In this document: positions 32,068 to 42,405 of the stretch, in pieces | How the letters are laid out: every line of letters begins with the position of its first letter | Position numbering within the stretch: position 1 is the stretch's first letter | NCBI RefSeq assembly: GCF_900324475.1 | Contig: NZ_LT992502.1 | Coordinates: forward strand, 1,116,001-1,180,000 | Source of the DNA: Enterobacter bugandensis | GTDB taxonomy: Bacteria; Pseudomonadota; Gammaproteobacteria; Enterobacterales; Enterobacteriaceae | Length of the DNA: 64,000 nucleotides | Direction of reading: 5' to 3' | Position numbers and translations under genes: made by a program | Notes under the pieces: model-generated | The model's database searches: none | Told to the model about the DNA's origin: nothing | What the model saw: only the letters and a program-made list of their open reading frames with translations

Positions 32068-33261
32068 TTAAGACTTGGTTTGTTCTGACTGGCCAGCGGC
32101 CGAAGCTTGTTGTTTATCGTCAGATGTCACTTCCTGTGCTTTTACCTGCGCGCCAGGACGTACTTTTTGCAAACCAGTAACAATCACGCGATCGCCATCT
32201 TTCAGACCTTCCGTCACCAGCCATTTATCGCCAATCGCCTGCGTGGCGGTGATATTGCGCGTTTCGACTTTGTTATCTGCCCCAACAACCAGTGCGCTCG
32301 CATCGCCGCGTGGCGTACGGGTCACACCCTGCTGTGGAACAAGAAGTGCGGTTGGATTCGTTCCTTCTTCCAGACGCGCGCGAACGAACATACCTGGCAG
32401 CAGATTTTTGTCAGGGTTCGGGAAAATCGCACGTAAGGTGATGGAACCGGTGGTCTGGTCGACCGTCACATCAGAGAATTCCAGAGTACCTTCCTGCGGG
32501 AACTTGATACCGTCGTTGGTAACCAGCTCCACTTTGGCTTTGCCGTTTTCCTGTTTCAGGGTGCCGTTAGCCAGCTCCTGTTTCAGGCGCAGGAAATCGT
32601 TGCTGGACTGCGTCACGTCAACGTAGATCGGATCAAGCTGCTGCACGGTAGCCAGCGCAGTGGTCTGCCCGTTCTGCACCAGCGCCCCTTCTGTCACGGC
32701 AGATTTACCAATACGACCGCTGATAGGGGAGGTCACTTTGGTATAGGCCAGGTTAATGCGTGCAGTTTCGACAGCCGCTTTGGCTGCTACCACGGCCGCG
32801 TTAGCCTGCTGGGCATCTGCCAGCGCGGTATCGTAATCCTGTTGGCTGATGTACTTCGTGCCGAGCAGTTTCTGATAGCGGTTCAGCGTCAGCTGAGCGA
32901 TTTTTGCCGCCGCTTGTGCTTTAGCCAGGTCACCTTTCGCGCTTTCATAAGAAGCCTGATAGGTTGCGGGATCAATCTGATACAGAGACTCACCGGCCTT
33001 CACATCGCCGCCTTCGGTAAAGTTACGTTTCAGGATAATGCCGCTAACCTGAGGACGCACTTCCGCAATGCGGTAAGCGTTTGTACGGCCTGGTAATTCT
33101 GTGGTGATCTGCAGAGGTTCAGATTTGAGTGTCACAACGCCGACTTCTGGCGCCTGCTGAGCTCCTTGTTGAGCCGGTTTGTCGTCACATCCTGTAAGCG
33201 CTAAGCTGCCTGAGAGCATCAGAACGACCGCCAGAGGCGTTAACCCTCTGTTTTTGTTCAT
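32068..33261 (-). CDS. acrA: Efflux pump periplasmic adaptor AcrA
   Basis: A 397-residue membrane-fusion lipoprotein, equal to E. coli AcrA. The lipobox LTGC follows a hydrophobic signal (LAVVLMLSGSLA). Lipoyl, long alpha-helical hairpin (about residues 100-170, rich in Ala, Gln and Lys), beta-barrel and membrane-proximal domains follow in order. It links AcrB to TolC. The ATG at 33261 matches the family MNKNRGLTPLA; an upstream in-frame extension is rejected. First gene of acrAB, divergent from acrR. Confidence 0.98.
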   Translation of the reverse strand: MNKNRGLTPLAVVLMLSGSLALTGCDDKPAQQGAQQAPEVGVVTLKSEPLQITTELPGRTNAYRIAEVRPQVSGIILKRNFTEGGDVKAGESLYQIDPATYQASYESAKGDLAKAQAAAKIAQLTLNRYQKLLGTKYISQQDYDTALADAQQANAAVVAAKAAVETARINLAYTKVTSPISGRIGKSAVTEGALVQNGQTTALATVQQLDPIYVDVTQSSNDFLRLKQELANGTLKQENGKAKVELVTNDGIKFPQEGTLEFSDVTVDQTTGSITLRAIFPNPDKNLLPGMFVRARLEEGTNPTALLVPQQGVTRTPRGDASALVVGADNKVETRNITATQAIGDKWLVTEGLKDGDRVIVTGLQKVRPGAQVKAQEVTSDDKQQASAAGQSEQTKS

Positions 33262-33350
33262 ATGTAAACCTCGAGTGTCCGATTTCAAATTGATCAAGGG
33301 TCCTGAGTCTAAAAACCCATTGCTGCGTTTATATTATCGTCATGCTATGG

Positions 33351-33374
33351 TACATACATTCACAAATGTATGTA
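33351..33374. promoter_or_regulatory. AcrR operator
   Basis: A 24-bp palindrome with arms TACATACATT and AATGTATGTA around CACA, identical in arms to the known E. coli AcrR site. It is in the acrA-acrR intergenic region, 29 bases before the acrR start, so it can repress both promoters. Confidence 0.93.
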
Positions 33375-33402
33375 AATCTGACTCCTGTAAATTCACCCAC
33401 CT

Positions 33403-34056
33403 ATGGCACGAAAAACTAAACAACAAGCGCTGGAAACCCGACAACACATTCTGGATGTGGCAATACGTTTGTTCTCTCAGCAGGGTGTTTCTTCTACCTC
33501 GCTGGCGCAAATTGCTCAGGCTGCCGGTGTGACGCGGGGAGCGATTTACTGGCACTTTAAAGATAAGTCAGATCTGTTCAGTGAAATCTGGGAGCTTTCA
33601 GAGTCCAGCATTAGCGATCTCGAGAGTGAGTATCGGGTAAAATTCCCTGACGATCCACTCTCAGTATTAAGAGAAATATTAGTATATATCCTTGAAGCAA
33701 CGGTAGTTGAAGAGCGTCGCAGATTAATGATGGAAATTATCTTTCATAAATGTGAGTTCGTGGGCGAAATGGCGGTGGTGCAACAGGCGCAGCGCAGCCT
33801 CAGCCTGGAGAGCTACGATCGTATCGAACAGAACCTGAACCTGTGTATGCAGGCAAAGCTGTTACCGGCCAATTTACTCACCCGCCGGGCGGCCATCCTG
33901 ATGCGCAGCTACATTTCAGGTCTGATGGAAAACTGGCTTTTTGCGCCGCAATCCTTTGACCTCAAAGAGGAAGCCCGCAGCTACGTGGCGATTTTACTGG
34001 AAATGCTACAGCTCTGCCCGACGCTGCGCAGCGACGCGCCTTCGCTCACGGCCTGA
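33403..34056 (+). CDS. acrR: TetR-family repressor AcrR
   Basis: A 217-residue repressor of acrAB. Residues 10-55 form the TetR helix-turn-helix ([20 protein letters not shown], then [18 protein letters not shown]). The C-terminal part binds drugs and dyes and releases the operator. It keeps [21 protein letters not shown] as in E. coli. The C-terminus is two residues longer than E. coli AcrR and differs. No disruption is seen, so local repression of AcrAB should be intact. Confidence 0.97.
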   Translation: MARKTKQQALETRQHILDVAIRLFSQQGVSSTSLAQIAQAAGVTRGAIYWHFKDKSDLFSEIWELSESSISDLESEYRVKFPDDPLSVLREILVYILEATVVEERRRLMMEIIFHKCEFVGEMAVVQQAQRSLSLESYDRIEQNLNLCMQAKLLPANLLTRRAAILMRSYISGLMENWLFAPQSFDLKEEARSYVAILLEMLQLCPTLRSDAPSLTA

Positions 34057-34168
34057 GCCCTTCCAGGATTTATCTCAGAGGCTTACGTTCTCGCTATTCT
34101 GCTTCCGACGAGCGTGATATTCTTCACGCCGGACTATTTTCGGTCATCTGCTGACATCATTCACAACT

Positions 34169-37100
34169 ATGCTGCCCATCAATCGCTCGCAACATCCTGT
34201 ATTTGCATTGCTCTTTGCTATGCTGTTTTTCTTCTCCACCGCGCCGCTTACCTGGGCCCGCGCAGACAACAGCACTGATATTCCCTCGCGCAGTGAAATT
34301 CAGTCGCAGCTCGACACCCTGAACAAACAAAAAGAGCTCTCTCCTCAGGAGAAACTCACCCAGCAGGATCTGACGGAAACGCTGGAAAACATTGATAAGA
34401 TTGAGCGCGTTAAAGCTGAAACCACCCAGCTTCGTCAGAAGGTGGCGCAGGCGCCGGAGAACATGCGTAAGGCCACGGAAGCGCTGAGCGCGCTGAGCGA
34501 CGTCGATAACGACGATGAAACGCGCAAAACGCTCTCCACGCTCTCCTTACGCCAGCTGGAATCGCGCGTCGCGCAATTGCTCGACGATCTGCAAACCGCA
34601 CAGTCTGACCTCGCGACCTACAACAGTCAGCTCGTCTCCCTGCAAACCCAGCCCGAGCGCGTGCAAAACGCGATGTACGCCGCGTCTCAGCAGCTGCAGC
34701 AGATCCGCAACCGCCTGAACGGCACGACGGTAGGGGAGGGCACGCTGCGCCCGACCCAGCAAACCCTGCTGCTGGTTCAGCAGTCGCTGCTCAATGCGCA
34801 AATCGAACAGCAGCGTAAAAGCCTGGAAGGGAATACGGTGCTGCAGGACACGCTCCAGAAACAGCGTGATTACGTGACGGCGAATATTAATCGTCTGGAG
34901 CATCAGCTTCAGCTGTTGCAGGAGGCGGTAAACAGCAAACGCCTGACCCTGACGGAAAAAACCGCTCAGGAAGCCGTCTCGCCGGACGAAACTGCCCGCA
35001 TTCAGGCCAACCCGCTGGTGAAACAGGAGCTTGAGGCTAACCACCAGCTCAGCCAGCGCCTGATACTGGCGACGGAAAGCGGCAACTCGCTGGTTCAGCA
35101 AAATATCAAAGTGAAGAACTGGCTGGATCGCGCGCTGCAGGCGGAACGCAACATCAAAGAGCAGATCGCGGTCTTGAAGGGCAGCCTCCTGCTGTCGCGT
35201 ATTCTCTACCAGCAGCAGCAGACGCTGCCGTCTGCCGACGAGCTGGAGGACATGACCAACCGCATTGCGGATTTACGTCTGGAGCAGTTTGACGTCAACC
35301 AGCAGCGCGATGCCCTTTTCCAGAGTGATGCCTTCGTCGCCAAAATTGAAGAGGGGCACTCCAGTGACGTAAACCCGGAAGTGCATGACGCGCTGCTCCA
35401 GGTGGTGGATATGCGCCGTGAACTGCTGGACCAGCTCAATAAACAGCTGGGCAACCAGCTGATGATGGCAATTAACCTGCAGATCAACCAGCAGCAGCTG
35501 GTCAGCGTGTCAAAAAGCCTGCAGGAGATTTTGACGCAGCAGATTTTCTGGGTGAACAGCAACAAGCCGATGGACTGGGACTGGATTAAGTCCTTCCCGG
35601 AGACGCTGAAAACGCAGATTAAGAGCATGAAAATCACCGTGAACTGGGAGAAAGCCTGGCCTGCGGTAATGATTGCTTTCCTGGCGGGCTTACCGCTGCT
35701 GCTGATTGCCGGTCTGATCCGCTGGCGTTTGAAATGGCTGAAACAGTACCAGGCGAAGCTGGCCTCGGAAGTGGGGCAACTGCGTAACGACAGCCAGCTC
35801 CATACGCCAAAAGCGATTCTGATCGATCTCATTCGCGCGCTGCCGGTGTGCCTGATTATTCTGGCCGTGGGCCTGATCCTGCTCACGATGCAGCTTAACG
35901 TCAGCGATCTGCTCTGGGCGTTCAGTAAAAAACTGGCGCTGTTCTGGCTGGTATTTGGCGTGTGCTGGAAGGTGCTCGAAAAAGACGGCGTGGCGGTGCG
36001 TCACTTCAACATGCCGGCTCAACTGACCAGCCACTGGCGTCGCCAGATTGTGCGCGTCAGCCTGGCGCTCCTGCCGCTGCACTTCTGGTCGGTAGTCTCC
36101 GAGCTTTCCCCGCTGCATCTGATGGATGATGTGCTGGGTCAACTGGTCATTCTGCTCAACCTGCTGCTGATTGCGATCCTGATGTGGCCGATGTGCCGCG
36201 ACAGCTGGCGTGATAAAGAGTCCCACAATATCCGTCTGGCCACCGTGACGGTGCTGGCGATCATTCCGCTGGCGCTGATGGTGCTTACGGCAACGGGCTA
36301 CTTCTACACCACGCTGCGCCTGTCCGGGCGCTGGATCGAGACGGTCTATCTGGTGATCGTCTGGAACCTGCTCTATCAGACCGTGCTGCGCGGCTTAAGC
36401 GTCGCGGCCCGCCGCATTGCTTACCGTCGTGCCATTGCGCGTCGTCAGCATCAGGTGAAAGAGGGGGCCGAAGGCGCGGAGCCGCAGGAAGAGCCGACCA
36501 TCGCGCTGGAGCAGGTTAACCAGCAGACGCTGCGTATCACCATGCTGGTGATGATCGCGCTCTTTGCGGTGATGTTCTGGGCGATCTGGTCTGATTTAAT
36601 TACCGTCTTCGCCTATCTCGACAGTATTACCCTCTGGCAGTACAACGGTACCGAAGCCGGCGCGGCGGTGATGAAAAGCGTCACCATGGGCAGCCTGCTG
36701 TTTGCGCTGGTGTCGTCGGTGGTGGCCTGGGCGCTGATTCGTAACCTGCCGGGTCTGCTGGAAGTGCTGGTGCTCTCAAGGCTGAACCTGCGCCAGGGGG
36801 CGTCTTACGCCATCACCACCATCCTGAATTACGTCATCATTATCGTCGGGGCGATGACGGTATTCGGCTCGCTGGGCGTCTCGTGGGATAAACTGCAGTG
36901 GCTGGCGGCGGCCCTCTCGGTCGGTCTTGGTTTTGGCCTGCAGGAGATCTTCGGTAACTTTGTCTCCGGCCTGATTATCCTCTTCGAACGTCCGGTGCGT
37001 ATCGGCGATACCGTCACCATCGGTACGTTCTCCGGGACCGTCAGCAAGATCCGAATTCGTGCGACCACCATCACTGACTTCGATCGTAAAGAGGTGATCA

Positions 37101-37516
37101 TCCCGAACAAAGCGTTCGTGACCGAGCGTCTGATCAACTGGTCGCTCTCGGATACCACCACGCGCGTGGTGATTCGCCTCGGCGTGGCCTACGGTTCCGA
37201 TCTGGATAAAGTGAAAGAGGTATTGCTTAAAGCCGCTAAATCGCATCCAAAAGTCATGCACGATCCTGCGCCAGACGTCTTCTTCACCACCTTCGGGCCA
37301 AGCACGCTGGATCACGAGCTGCGTTTATACGTGCGTGAACTGCGCGATCGCAGCTACACCGTTGATGAACTGAACCGCGCGATCGACCGCCTGTGCCGTG
37401 AAAACAACATTAACATCGCCTTCAACCAGCTTGAGGTTCACCTGCATAATGAGAAAGGTGATGAGCATACGGAAGTGAAGCGCGACATTAAGGGCGACGA
37501 CCCGACTCCGGCTTAA
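34169..37516 (+). CDS. mscK: Potassium-dependent mechanosensitive channel MscK
   Basis: A 1115-residue inner-membrane channel (E. coli MscK: 1120). A signal peptide at residues 1-31 is followed by a long periplasmic coiled-coil region rich in Gln and Leu (about 40-480), then about 11 membrane helices, and a C-terminal MscS domain. The pore helix and the MscS signature are in LSVGLGFGLQEIFGNFVSGL, then FERPVRIGDTV. It opens on membrane tension in high external K+. It is divergent from nothing and follows acrR by 110 bases on the same strand. Confidence 0.96.
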   Translation: MLPINRSQHPVFALLFAMLFFFSTAPLTWARADNSTDIPSRSEIQSQLDTLNKQKELSPQEKLTQQDLTETLENIDKIERVKAETTQLRQKVAQAPENMRKATEALSALSDVDNDDETRKTLSTLSLRQLESRVAQLLDDLQTAQSDLATYNSQLVSLQTQPERVQNAMYAASQQLQQIRNRLNGTTVGEGTLRPTQQTLLLVQQSLLNAQIEQQRKSLEGNTVLQDTLQKQRDYVTANINRLEHQLQLLQEAVNSKRLTLTEKTAQEAVSPDETARIQANPLVKQELEANHQLSQRLILATESGNSLVQQNIKVKNWLDRALQAERNIKEQIAVLKGSLLLSRILYQQQQTLPSADELEDMTNRIADLRLEQFDVNQQRDALFQSDAFVAKIEEGHSSDVNPEVHDALLQVVDMRRELLDQLNKQLGNQLMMAINLQINQQQLVSVSKSLQEILTQQIFWVNSNKPMDWDWIKSFPETLKTQIKSMKITVNWEKAWPAVMIAFLAGLPLLLIAGLIRWRLKWLKQYQAKLASEVGQLRNDSQLHTPKAILIDLIRALPVCLIILAVGLILLTMQLNVSDLLWAFSKKLALFWLVFGVCWKVLEKDGVAVRHFNMPAQLTSHWRRQIVRVSLALLPLHFWSVVSELSPLHLMDDVLGQLVILLNLLLIAILMWPMCRDSWRDKESHNIRLATVTVLAIIPLALMVLTATGYFYTTLRLSGRWIETVYLVIVWNLLYQTVLRGLSVAARRIAYRRAIARRQHQVKEGAEGAEPQEEPTIALEQVNQQTLRITMLVMIALFAVMFWAIWSDLITVFAYLDSITLWQYNGTEAGAAVMKSVTMGSLLFALVSSVVAWALIRNLPGLLEVLVLSRLNLRQGASYAITTILNYVIIIVGAMTVFGSLGVSWDKLQWLAAALSVGLGFGLQEIFGNFVSGLIILFERPVRIGDTVTIGTFSGTVSKIRIRATTITDFDRKEVIIPNKAFVTERLINWSLSDTTTRVVIRLGVAYGSDLDKVKEVLLKAAKSHPKVMHDPAPDVFFTTFGPSTLDHELRLYVRELRDRSYTVDELNRAIDRLCRENNINIAFNQLEVHLHNEKGDEHTEVKRDIKGDDPTPA

Positions 37517-37517
37517 T

Positions 37518-37694
37518 CTATTTTCCCTCTCCCACAGGGAGAGGGTTAGAGTGAGGGGGAAGTTTCCCCTCAAAATCCCGCCGCACAATCTCCAGCGCTT
37601 TAAGCACCGTCTCGGCCGGGATCTCATGATTCTCCAGCAGCATAATCAAATCGACGGCCAGCTTGACCTCGTCGGGTGCATTTTCCAGTGACAT
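37518..37694 (-). CDS. rsmS: RsmS (YbaM) small protein with repeat-derived C-terminus
   Basis: A 58-residue protein. Residues 1-45 ([20 protein letters not shown] and onward) align with E. coli RsmS/YbaM, a pleiotropic regulator family that takes part in restart-linked and virulence phenotypes in relatives; its molecular role is unclear. The last 13 residues ([13 protein letters not shown]) are read from the dispersed palindromic repeat at 37525-37560, so the native tail was replaced. It starts 14 bases after the priC stop and is co-transcribed with priC, as in E. coli. It ends two bases from the convergent mscK stop. Confidence 0.88.
   Translation of the reverse strand: MSLENAPDEVKLAVDLIMLLENHEIPAETVLKALEIVRRDFEGKLPPHSNPLPVGEGK
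37525..37560. repeat. Dispersed palindromic repeat, copy 2 (inside rsmS)
   Basis: CCCTCTCCC-ACA-GGGAGAGGG followed by TTAGAGTGAGGGGG. It is the same unit as at 11228, 44385, 47698 and 52691. It lies downstream of mscK and is read in frame as the end of RsmS. Confidence 0.85.
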
Positions 37695-37708
37695 AGATGT
37701 GGCTCCAG

Positions 37709-38236
37709 TTAACGGGTCAGGCGTTCAATCACGCGTTCAATCTCATCCAGCGCCTGACGGCAGCGGACGATGCGGCCTTCCAGCGCGCTAATCTCGCGCA
37801 TCAATAGCTGCTGCTCTTCCAGCGTTTCGCTGTTGTTCAGGCGGGCTTCGCGCTCGCGCTTCATCTCAAACAGACGCCGCTCAAACTCCTGGTTCTCCAG
37901 CCGCTTGCGCTGCCATTTTCCCAGCCCAGGCGAGACGCTGTCCCACGCCCGTAGCGGCCAGGCGGCGATTTCGCGGTGCAGGGCGGTGATCTGCTCGGTA
38001 AGATGCTCCGCAAGCCACACCACCTGTTCCTGCTGTTCACTCTCAACCGCGTGGCGAAGCTCATCGAGGTTGGTCTGCATCTCAGCAAGGTAATCCTGAA
38101 TGACGGTGCTGCGGGTGCGGAAAAGCTGCCGGTCAAAGCGCGGTTTCAGCGTGGCGTGTCCCATCAGCGGCGTGGCCTGCGCCCGCAGAGCGATCAGCTG
38201 ATTTTGCAGCTTCTCAAGAAGCAGTGCTGTTTTCAA
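37709..38236 (-). CDS. priC: Primosomal replication protein N'' (PriC)
   Basis: A 175-residue helical protein, equal to E. coli PriC, that loads DnaB at stalled forks with gaps on the leading strand and binds SSB. It is rich in Arg, Leu, Gln and Glu over its whole length ([55 protein letters not shown]). The bases before its start are shared with ybaN, which is divergent. First gene of priC-rsmS. Confidence 0.95.
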   Translation of the reverse strand: MKTALLLEKLQNQLIALRAQATPLMGHATLKPRFDRQLFRTRSTVIQDYLAEMQTNLDELRHAVESEQQEQVVWLAEHLTEQITALHREIAAWPLRAWDSVSPGLGKWQRKRLENQEFERRLFEMKREREARLNNSETLEEQQLLMREISALEGRIVRCRQALDEIERVIERLTR

Positions 38237-38286
38237 TGCGCTCTCCAGTGGTAAAGTAGCCGTTCAGTTTGATAACGATTCGCATT

Positions 38287-38664
38287 ATGCAGCGTACTAT
38301 TTTAATCATCATTGGCTGGCTCGCGGTAGTGCTGGGTACGCTGGGTGTGGTTTTGCCCTTGCTGCCGACCACGCCGTTTATCCTGCTGGCCGCCTGGTGC
38401 TTCGCCCGCTCGTCGCCGCGTTTTCACCACTGGCTCCTGTACCGCTCGTGGTTTGGCGGCTACCTGCGGCACTGGCAAAAACACCGGGCCATGCCGCCCG
38501 GGGCCAAGCCGCGCGCCATTGCCTTTATCCTGATCACCTTCGCCGTTTCGTTATGGCTGGTGAACATGATGTGGGTGCGTATTCTGCTGCTGGCGATCCT
38601 GGCCTGCCTGCTGATCTTCATGTGGCGGATCCCCGTGGTTGATGAAAAGCAACAAAAGCACTGA
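38287..38664 (+). CDS. ybaN: DUF454 inner-membrane protein YbaN
   Basis: A 125-residue membrane protein of the DUF454 family with three to four hydrophobic segments (ILIIIGWLAVVLGTLGVVLP, LPTTPFILLAAWCFA, and the pair after residue 75). The family motif PLLPTTPFILLAAWCFARSS is intact. E. coli ybaN lies at the same place between priC and apt. Function unknown. The ATG at 38287 matches MQRTILIIIG; an earlier in-frame start at 38269 has no support. Confidence 0.92.
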   Translation: MQRTILIIIGWLAVVLGTLGVVLPLLPTTPFILLAAWCFARSSPRFHHWLLYRSWFGGYLRHWQKHRAMPPGAKPRAIAFILITFAVSLWLVNMMWVRILLLAILACLLIFMWRIPVVDEKQQKH

Positions 38665-38815
38665 AGCCTCATCATGGCGGTTGCAATTATGGCGCGCAGC
38701 CAGTAAATTCGACCGTTTTCGAGCACAGGTGCGCCTGGTCAAAGGTTAAACAACTGTTACTTTGACCGACTCGTCGCGCGCCGTGAGTAACACTGTTTCA
38801 TTTAGGCACAAACCG

Positions 38816-39367
38816 ATGACCGCAACTGCACAGCAGCTTGAATATCTGAAAAATAGCATCAAAAGCATCCAGGACTATCCAAAGCCTGGCATTCTTTTCC
38901 GTGATGTCACCAGCTTGCTGGAAGACCCGAAAGCGTACGCGCTCAGCATTGAACTGCTGGTCGAGCGTTATAAAAACGCCGGGATCACCAAAGTAGTAGG
39001 TACCGAAGCCCGCGGCTTCCTGTTTGGCGCACCGGTTGCGCTGGCGATGGGCGTGGGTTTTGTGCCGGTGCGTAAGCCGCGCAAACTGCCGCGTGAAACC
39101 ATCGCGGAGAGCTACGAGCTGGAGTACGGCACCGATCAGCTGGAGATCCACGTTGACGCGATCAAGCCCGGCGACAAAGTGCTGGTGGTGGACGATCTGC
39201 TGGCAACCGGCGGCACCATTGAAGCGACCGTCAAGCTGATCCGCCGTCTGGGTGGTGAAGTGACCGACGCGGCCTTCATCATCAACCTGTTCGATCTTGG
39301 CGGTGAACAGCGCCTGGAAAAACAGGGCATTACCAGCTACAGCCTGGTGCCTTTCCCGGGTCATTAA
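38816..39367 (+). CDS. apt: Adenine phosphoribosyltransferase Apt
   Basis: A 183-residue purine-salvage enzyme making AMP from adenine and PRPP. The PRPP-binding motif [16 protein letters not shown] is at about residues 122-137, and the flexible loop [20 protein letters not shown] is clear. The start at 38816 ([15 protein letters not shown]) matches E. coli; the frame extends 18 codons upstream. The length equals E. coli Apt. dnaX follows on the same strand after about 90 bases. Confidence 0.97.
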   Translation: MTATAQQLEYLKNSIKSIQDYPKPGILFRDVTSLLEDPKAYALSIELLVERYKNAGITKVVGTEARGFLFGAPVALAMGVGFVPVRKPRKLPRETIAESYELEYGTDQLEIHVDAIKPGDKVLVVDDLLATGGTIEATVKLIRRLGGEVTDAAFIINLFDLGGEQRLEKQGITSYSLVPFPGH

Positions 39368-39377
39368 TCCCGGTTTT

Positions 39378-39406
39378 CACAACCTCGCTCAATGGGTGAG
39401 GTTGTG
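39378..39406 (+). terminator. Hairpin between apt and dnaX
   Basis: CACAACCTC/GAGGTTGTG, 9-bp perfect stem with an 11-base loop, ten bases after the apt stop. There is no U tract, so it may be an attenuating or stabilising structure. Confidence 0.4.
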
Positions 39407-39455
39407 ATAGCATTCCCCTCCATAAATTCACCTTCCAGCGTTGCAGAGCCTGCCC

Positions 39456-41384
39456 ATGAGTTATCAGGTGTTAGCCCGTAAATGGCGACCACAAACCTTT
39501 GCTGACGTTGTCGGTCAGGAACATGTGCTGACGGCCCTGGCGAACGGCTTGTCGCTAGGTCGCATCCATCACGCCTATCTTTTTTCCGGCACCCGCGGCG
39601 TCGGTAAGACTTCTATTGCCCGTCTGCTGGCGAAAGGTCTGAACTGCGAAACCGGGATCACCGCCACCCCGTGCGGCGTGTGTGACAACTGCCGCGAGAT
39701 CGAGCAGGGGCGTTTTGTCGATCTGATCGAGATCGACGCCGCCTCGCGTACCAAGGTGGAAGACACCCGCGATCTGCTCGACAACGTGCAGTACGCCCCG
39801 GCGCGCGGCCGCTTCAAGGTCTACCTGATCGATGAAGTGCACATGCTGTCGCGCCACAGCTTTAACGCCCTGCTGAAAACGCTGGAAGAGCCGCCCGCGC
39901 ACGTTAAATTCCTGCTGGCGACCACCGATCCGCAAAAGCTGCCGGTCACCATCCTGTCGCGCTGCCTGCAGTTCCACCTGAAGGCGTTGGACGTTGAGCA
40001 GATCCGCGCTCAGCTTGAGCACATCCTTGACGAAGAGAAGATCGTTCACGAGCCGCGCGCCCTGCAGCTGCTGGCCCGCGCGGCTGACGGCAGCCTGCGT
40101 GATGCGCTAAGCCTGACCGACCAGGCGATTGCCAGCGGTGACGGCAAGCTCTCGACCGAAGCGGTCAGCACCATGCTCGGCACGCTGGATGACGATCAGG
40201 CGCTGTCGCTCATCGAAGCGATGATTGCCGCCAACGGCGAGCGCGTGATGTCGCTGGTGAACGCGGCCGCTGCCCGCGGTATTGAGTGGGAAGCGCTGCT
40301 GGTCGAGATGCTCAGCCTGCTGCACCGCGTGGCGATGCTGCAGCTGTCTCCGTCGGCCATCGGTGCGGATATGGCCGCTATTGAACAGCGGATGCGTGAA
40401 CTTGCCCGCACCGTGCCGCCTGCCGACGTGCAGCTGTATTACCAGACGCTGCTGATTGGCCGCAAAGAGTTACCGTTCGCACCGGACCCCAGGATGGGCG
40501 TCGAAATGACGCTGCTGCGCGCGCTGGCGTTCCACCCGCGCATGCCGTTGCCGGAACCGGAAGCGCCGCGGCAGTCTTTTGCCCCGGTCGCCCCTACGGC
40601 GGTGATGTCACCGCAGCAGGTGCCGCCGCAGCCGACGCCGCCGCCACAGCAAAACGTGCCGCTGTCGGATGCCACCAGTTCGGTGCTTGCCGCACGCAGC
40701 CAGCTGCAGCGTGCGCAGGGAGTAACCAAACCAAAAAAGAGTGAACCGGCAGCGCCAGGAAGAGCGCGGCCGGTGAACAACGCCGCGCTTGAACGACTGG
40801 CCTCGGTAACGGAGCGCGTACAGTCGCGTCCGGCACCGTCCGCGCTCGAGCAGAAAGCCCCGGTGAAAGAAGAGGCTTACCGCTGGAAGGCGACCACCGT
40901 TGTTGAAACGGTCAAGGAAGTGGTCGCCACGCCGAAAGCGCTGAAAAAGGCGCTGGAGCATGAAAAAACGCCGGAGCTTTCAGCGAAGCTCGCCGAAGAG
41001 TCCATCGCGCGCGACGCCTGGGCCGCTGAGGTCAGCAAACTCCAGTTGCCGAAGCTGGTGGAGCAGGTCGCGCTAAACGCCTGGAAAGAGCAGGACGGCA
41101 ATCAGGTGCGTCTGCATCTGCGTCCGGGCCAGCGGCACCTCAATTCCCCTGGCGCGCAAAAGGCGCTGGCCGAGGCGCTTGCTGCTTTACAGGGTTCACC
41201 GGTTGAATTGACTATCATTGAAGATGATAATCCGGCAGTGAAAACGCCGCTCGAGTGGCGCCAGGCCATTTATGAAGAGAAGCTCGCGCAGGCGCGCGAG
41301 GCAATTATTGCGGATAACAACATCCAGACCCTGCGCCGGTTCTTCGACGCCGATCTGGATGAAGAGAGTATTCGCCCCATTTGA
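39456..41384 (+). CDS. dnaX: DNA polymerase III subunits tau/gamma
   Basis: The full-length product tau has 642 residues (E. coli 643). Domain I-II is an AAA+ ATPase: Walker A GTRGVGKTS at about residues 44-52, zinc module CGVCDNC, Walker B VYLIDEVHML, arginine finger in LSRCLQ. Domain III follows, then a Pro/Gln-rich linker, then the tau-specific domains that bind DnaB and the polymerase alpha subunit. A -1 frameshift at codons 427-428 yields the shorter gamma subunit (about 429 residues). The start at 39456 (MSYQVLARKWRPQTF) matches the family. ybaB and recR follow as an operon. Confidence 0.98.
   Translation: MSYQVLARKWRPQTFADVVGQEHVLTALANGLSLGRIHHAYLFSGTRGVGKTSIARLLAKGLNCETGITATPCGVCDNCREIEQGRFVDLIEIDAASRTKVEDTRDLLDNVQYAPARGRFKVYLIDEVHMLSRHSFNALLKTLEEPPAHVKFLLATTDPQKLPVTILSRCLQFHLKALDVEQIRAQLEHILDEEKIVHEPRALQLLARAADGSLRDALSLTDQAIASGDGKLSTEAVSTMLGTLDDDQALSLIEAMIAANGERVMSLVNAAAARGIEWEALLVEMLSLLHRVAMLQLSPSAIGADMAAIEQRMRELARTVPPADVQLYYQTLLIGRKELPFAPDPRMGVEMTLLRALAFHPRMPLPEPEAPRQSFAPVAPTAVMSPQQVPPQPTPPPQQNVPLSDATSSVLAARSQLQRAQGVTKPKKSEPAAPGRARPVNNAALERLASVTERVQSRPAPSALEQKAPVKEEAYRWKATTVVETVKEVVATPKALKKALEHEKTPELSAKLAEESIARDAWAAEVSKLQLPKLVEQVALNAWKEQDGNQVRLHLRPGQRHLNSPGAQKALAEALAALQGSPVELTIIEDDNPAVKTPLEWRQAIYEEKLAQAREAIIADNNIQTLRRFFDADLDEESIRPI
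40717..40774 (+). promoter_or_regulatory. Programmed -1 ribosomal frameshift signal of dnaX
   Basis: All three elements of the E. coli signal are present: internal Shine-Dalgarno AGGGAG (40717-40722), slippery A AAA AAG (40733-40739) ten bases later, and a downstream hairpin pairing ACCGGC (40745-40750) with GCCGGT (40769-40774). After slippage the ribosome reads GAG then TGA (40742-40744), ending gamma. Confidence 0.95.
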
Positions 41385-41396
41385 TCGTGAGTCTGA

Positions 41397-41770
<374 letters not shown>

Positions 41771-41771
<1 letters not shown>

Positions 41772-42376
41772 TGCAAACCAGTCCGCTGCTCACGCAGTTA
41801 ATGGAAGCACTGCGCTGCCTGCCGGGCGTTGGCCCGAAGTCAGCGCAGCGCATGGCGTTTACGCTATTGCAGCGCGACCGCAGCGGCGGGATGCGCCTGG
41901 CGCAGGCTTTAACCCGCGCCATGTCAGAAATTGGTCACTGTGCGGATTGCCGGACCTTTACCGAGCAGGACGTGTGTAACATCTGTACGAACCCGCGTCG
42001 TCAGGAAAACGGTCAGATTTGCGTGGTGGAGAGTCCGGCGGACATCTACGCCATCGAACAAACCGGGCAGTTTTCCGGCCGCTACTTTGTGCTGATGGGG
42101 CATCTCTCCCCGCTGGACGGCATTGGCCCGGACGATATCGGTCTCGATCGCCTTGAACAGCGTCTTGAGTCCGAAACCATCAAAGAGGTGATCCTCGCCA
42201 CCAACCCCACGGTGGAAGGGGAGGCAACCGCCAACTATATCGCCGAGCTGTGCACGCAGTACGGCGTTGACGCCAGCCGCATCGCCCACGGCGTGCCGGT
42301 CGGCGGCGAGCTGGAGATGGTCGACGGCACCACGCTGTCGCACTCGCTGGCCGGACGACACAAGATTATTTTCTGA
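41771..42376 (+). CDS. recR: Recombination protein RecR
   Basis: A 201-residue RecFOR-pathway protein that helps load RecA at gaps. It has an N-terminal helix-hairpin-helix ([14 protein letters not shown]), a four-cysteine zinc finger ([16 protein letters not shown]), and a C-terminal Toprim domain ([34 protein letters not shown]). The length equals E. coli RecR. Translation is coupled to ybaB. Confidence 0.98.
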
Positions 42377-42405
42377 CCAAACGGAGGCTGCGCGCGCGGC
42401 CTCCG

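Noticed and set aside
37518..37560. Possible terminator for mscK
   Set aside because: The hairpin lacks a U tract and matches the dispersed repeat, so it was listed as a repeat.
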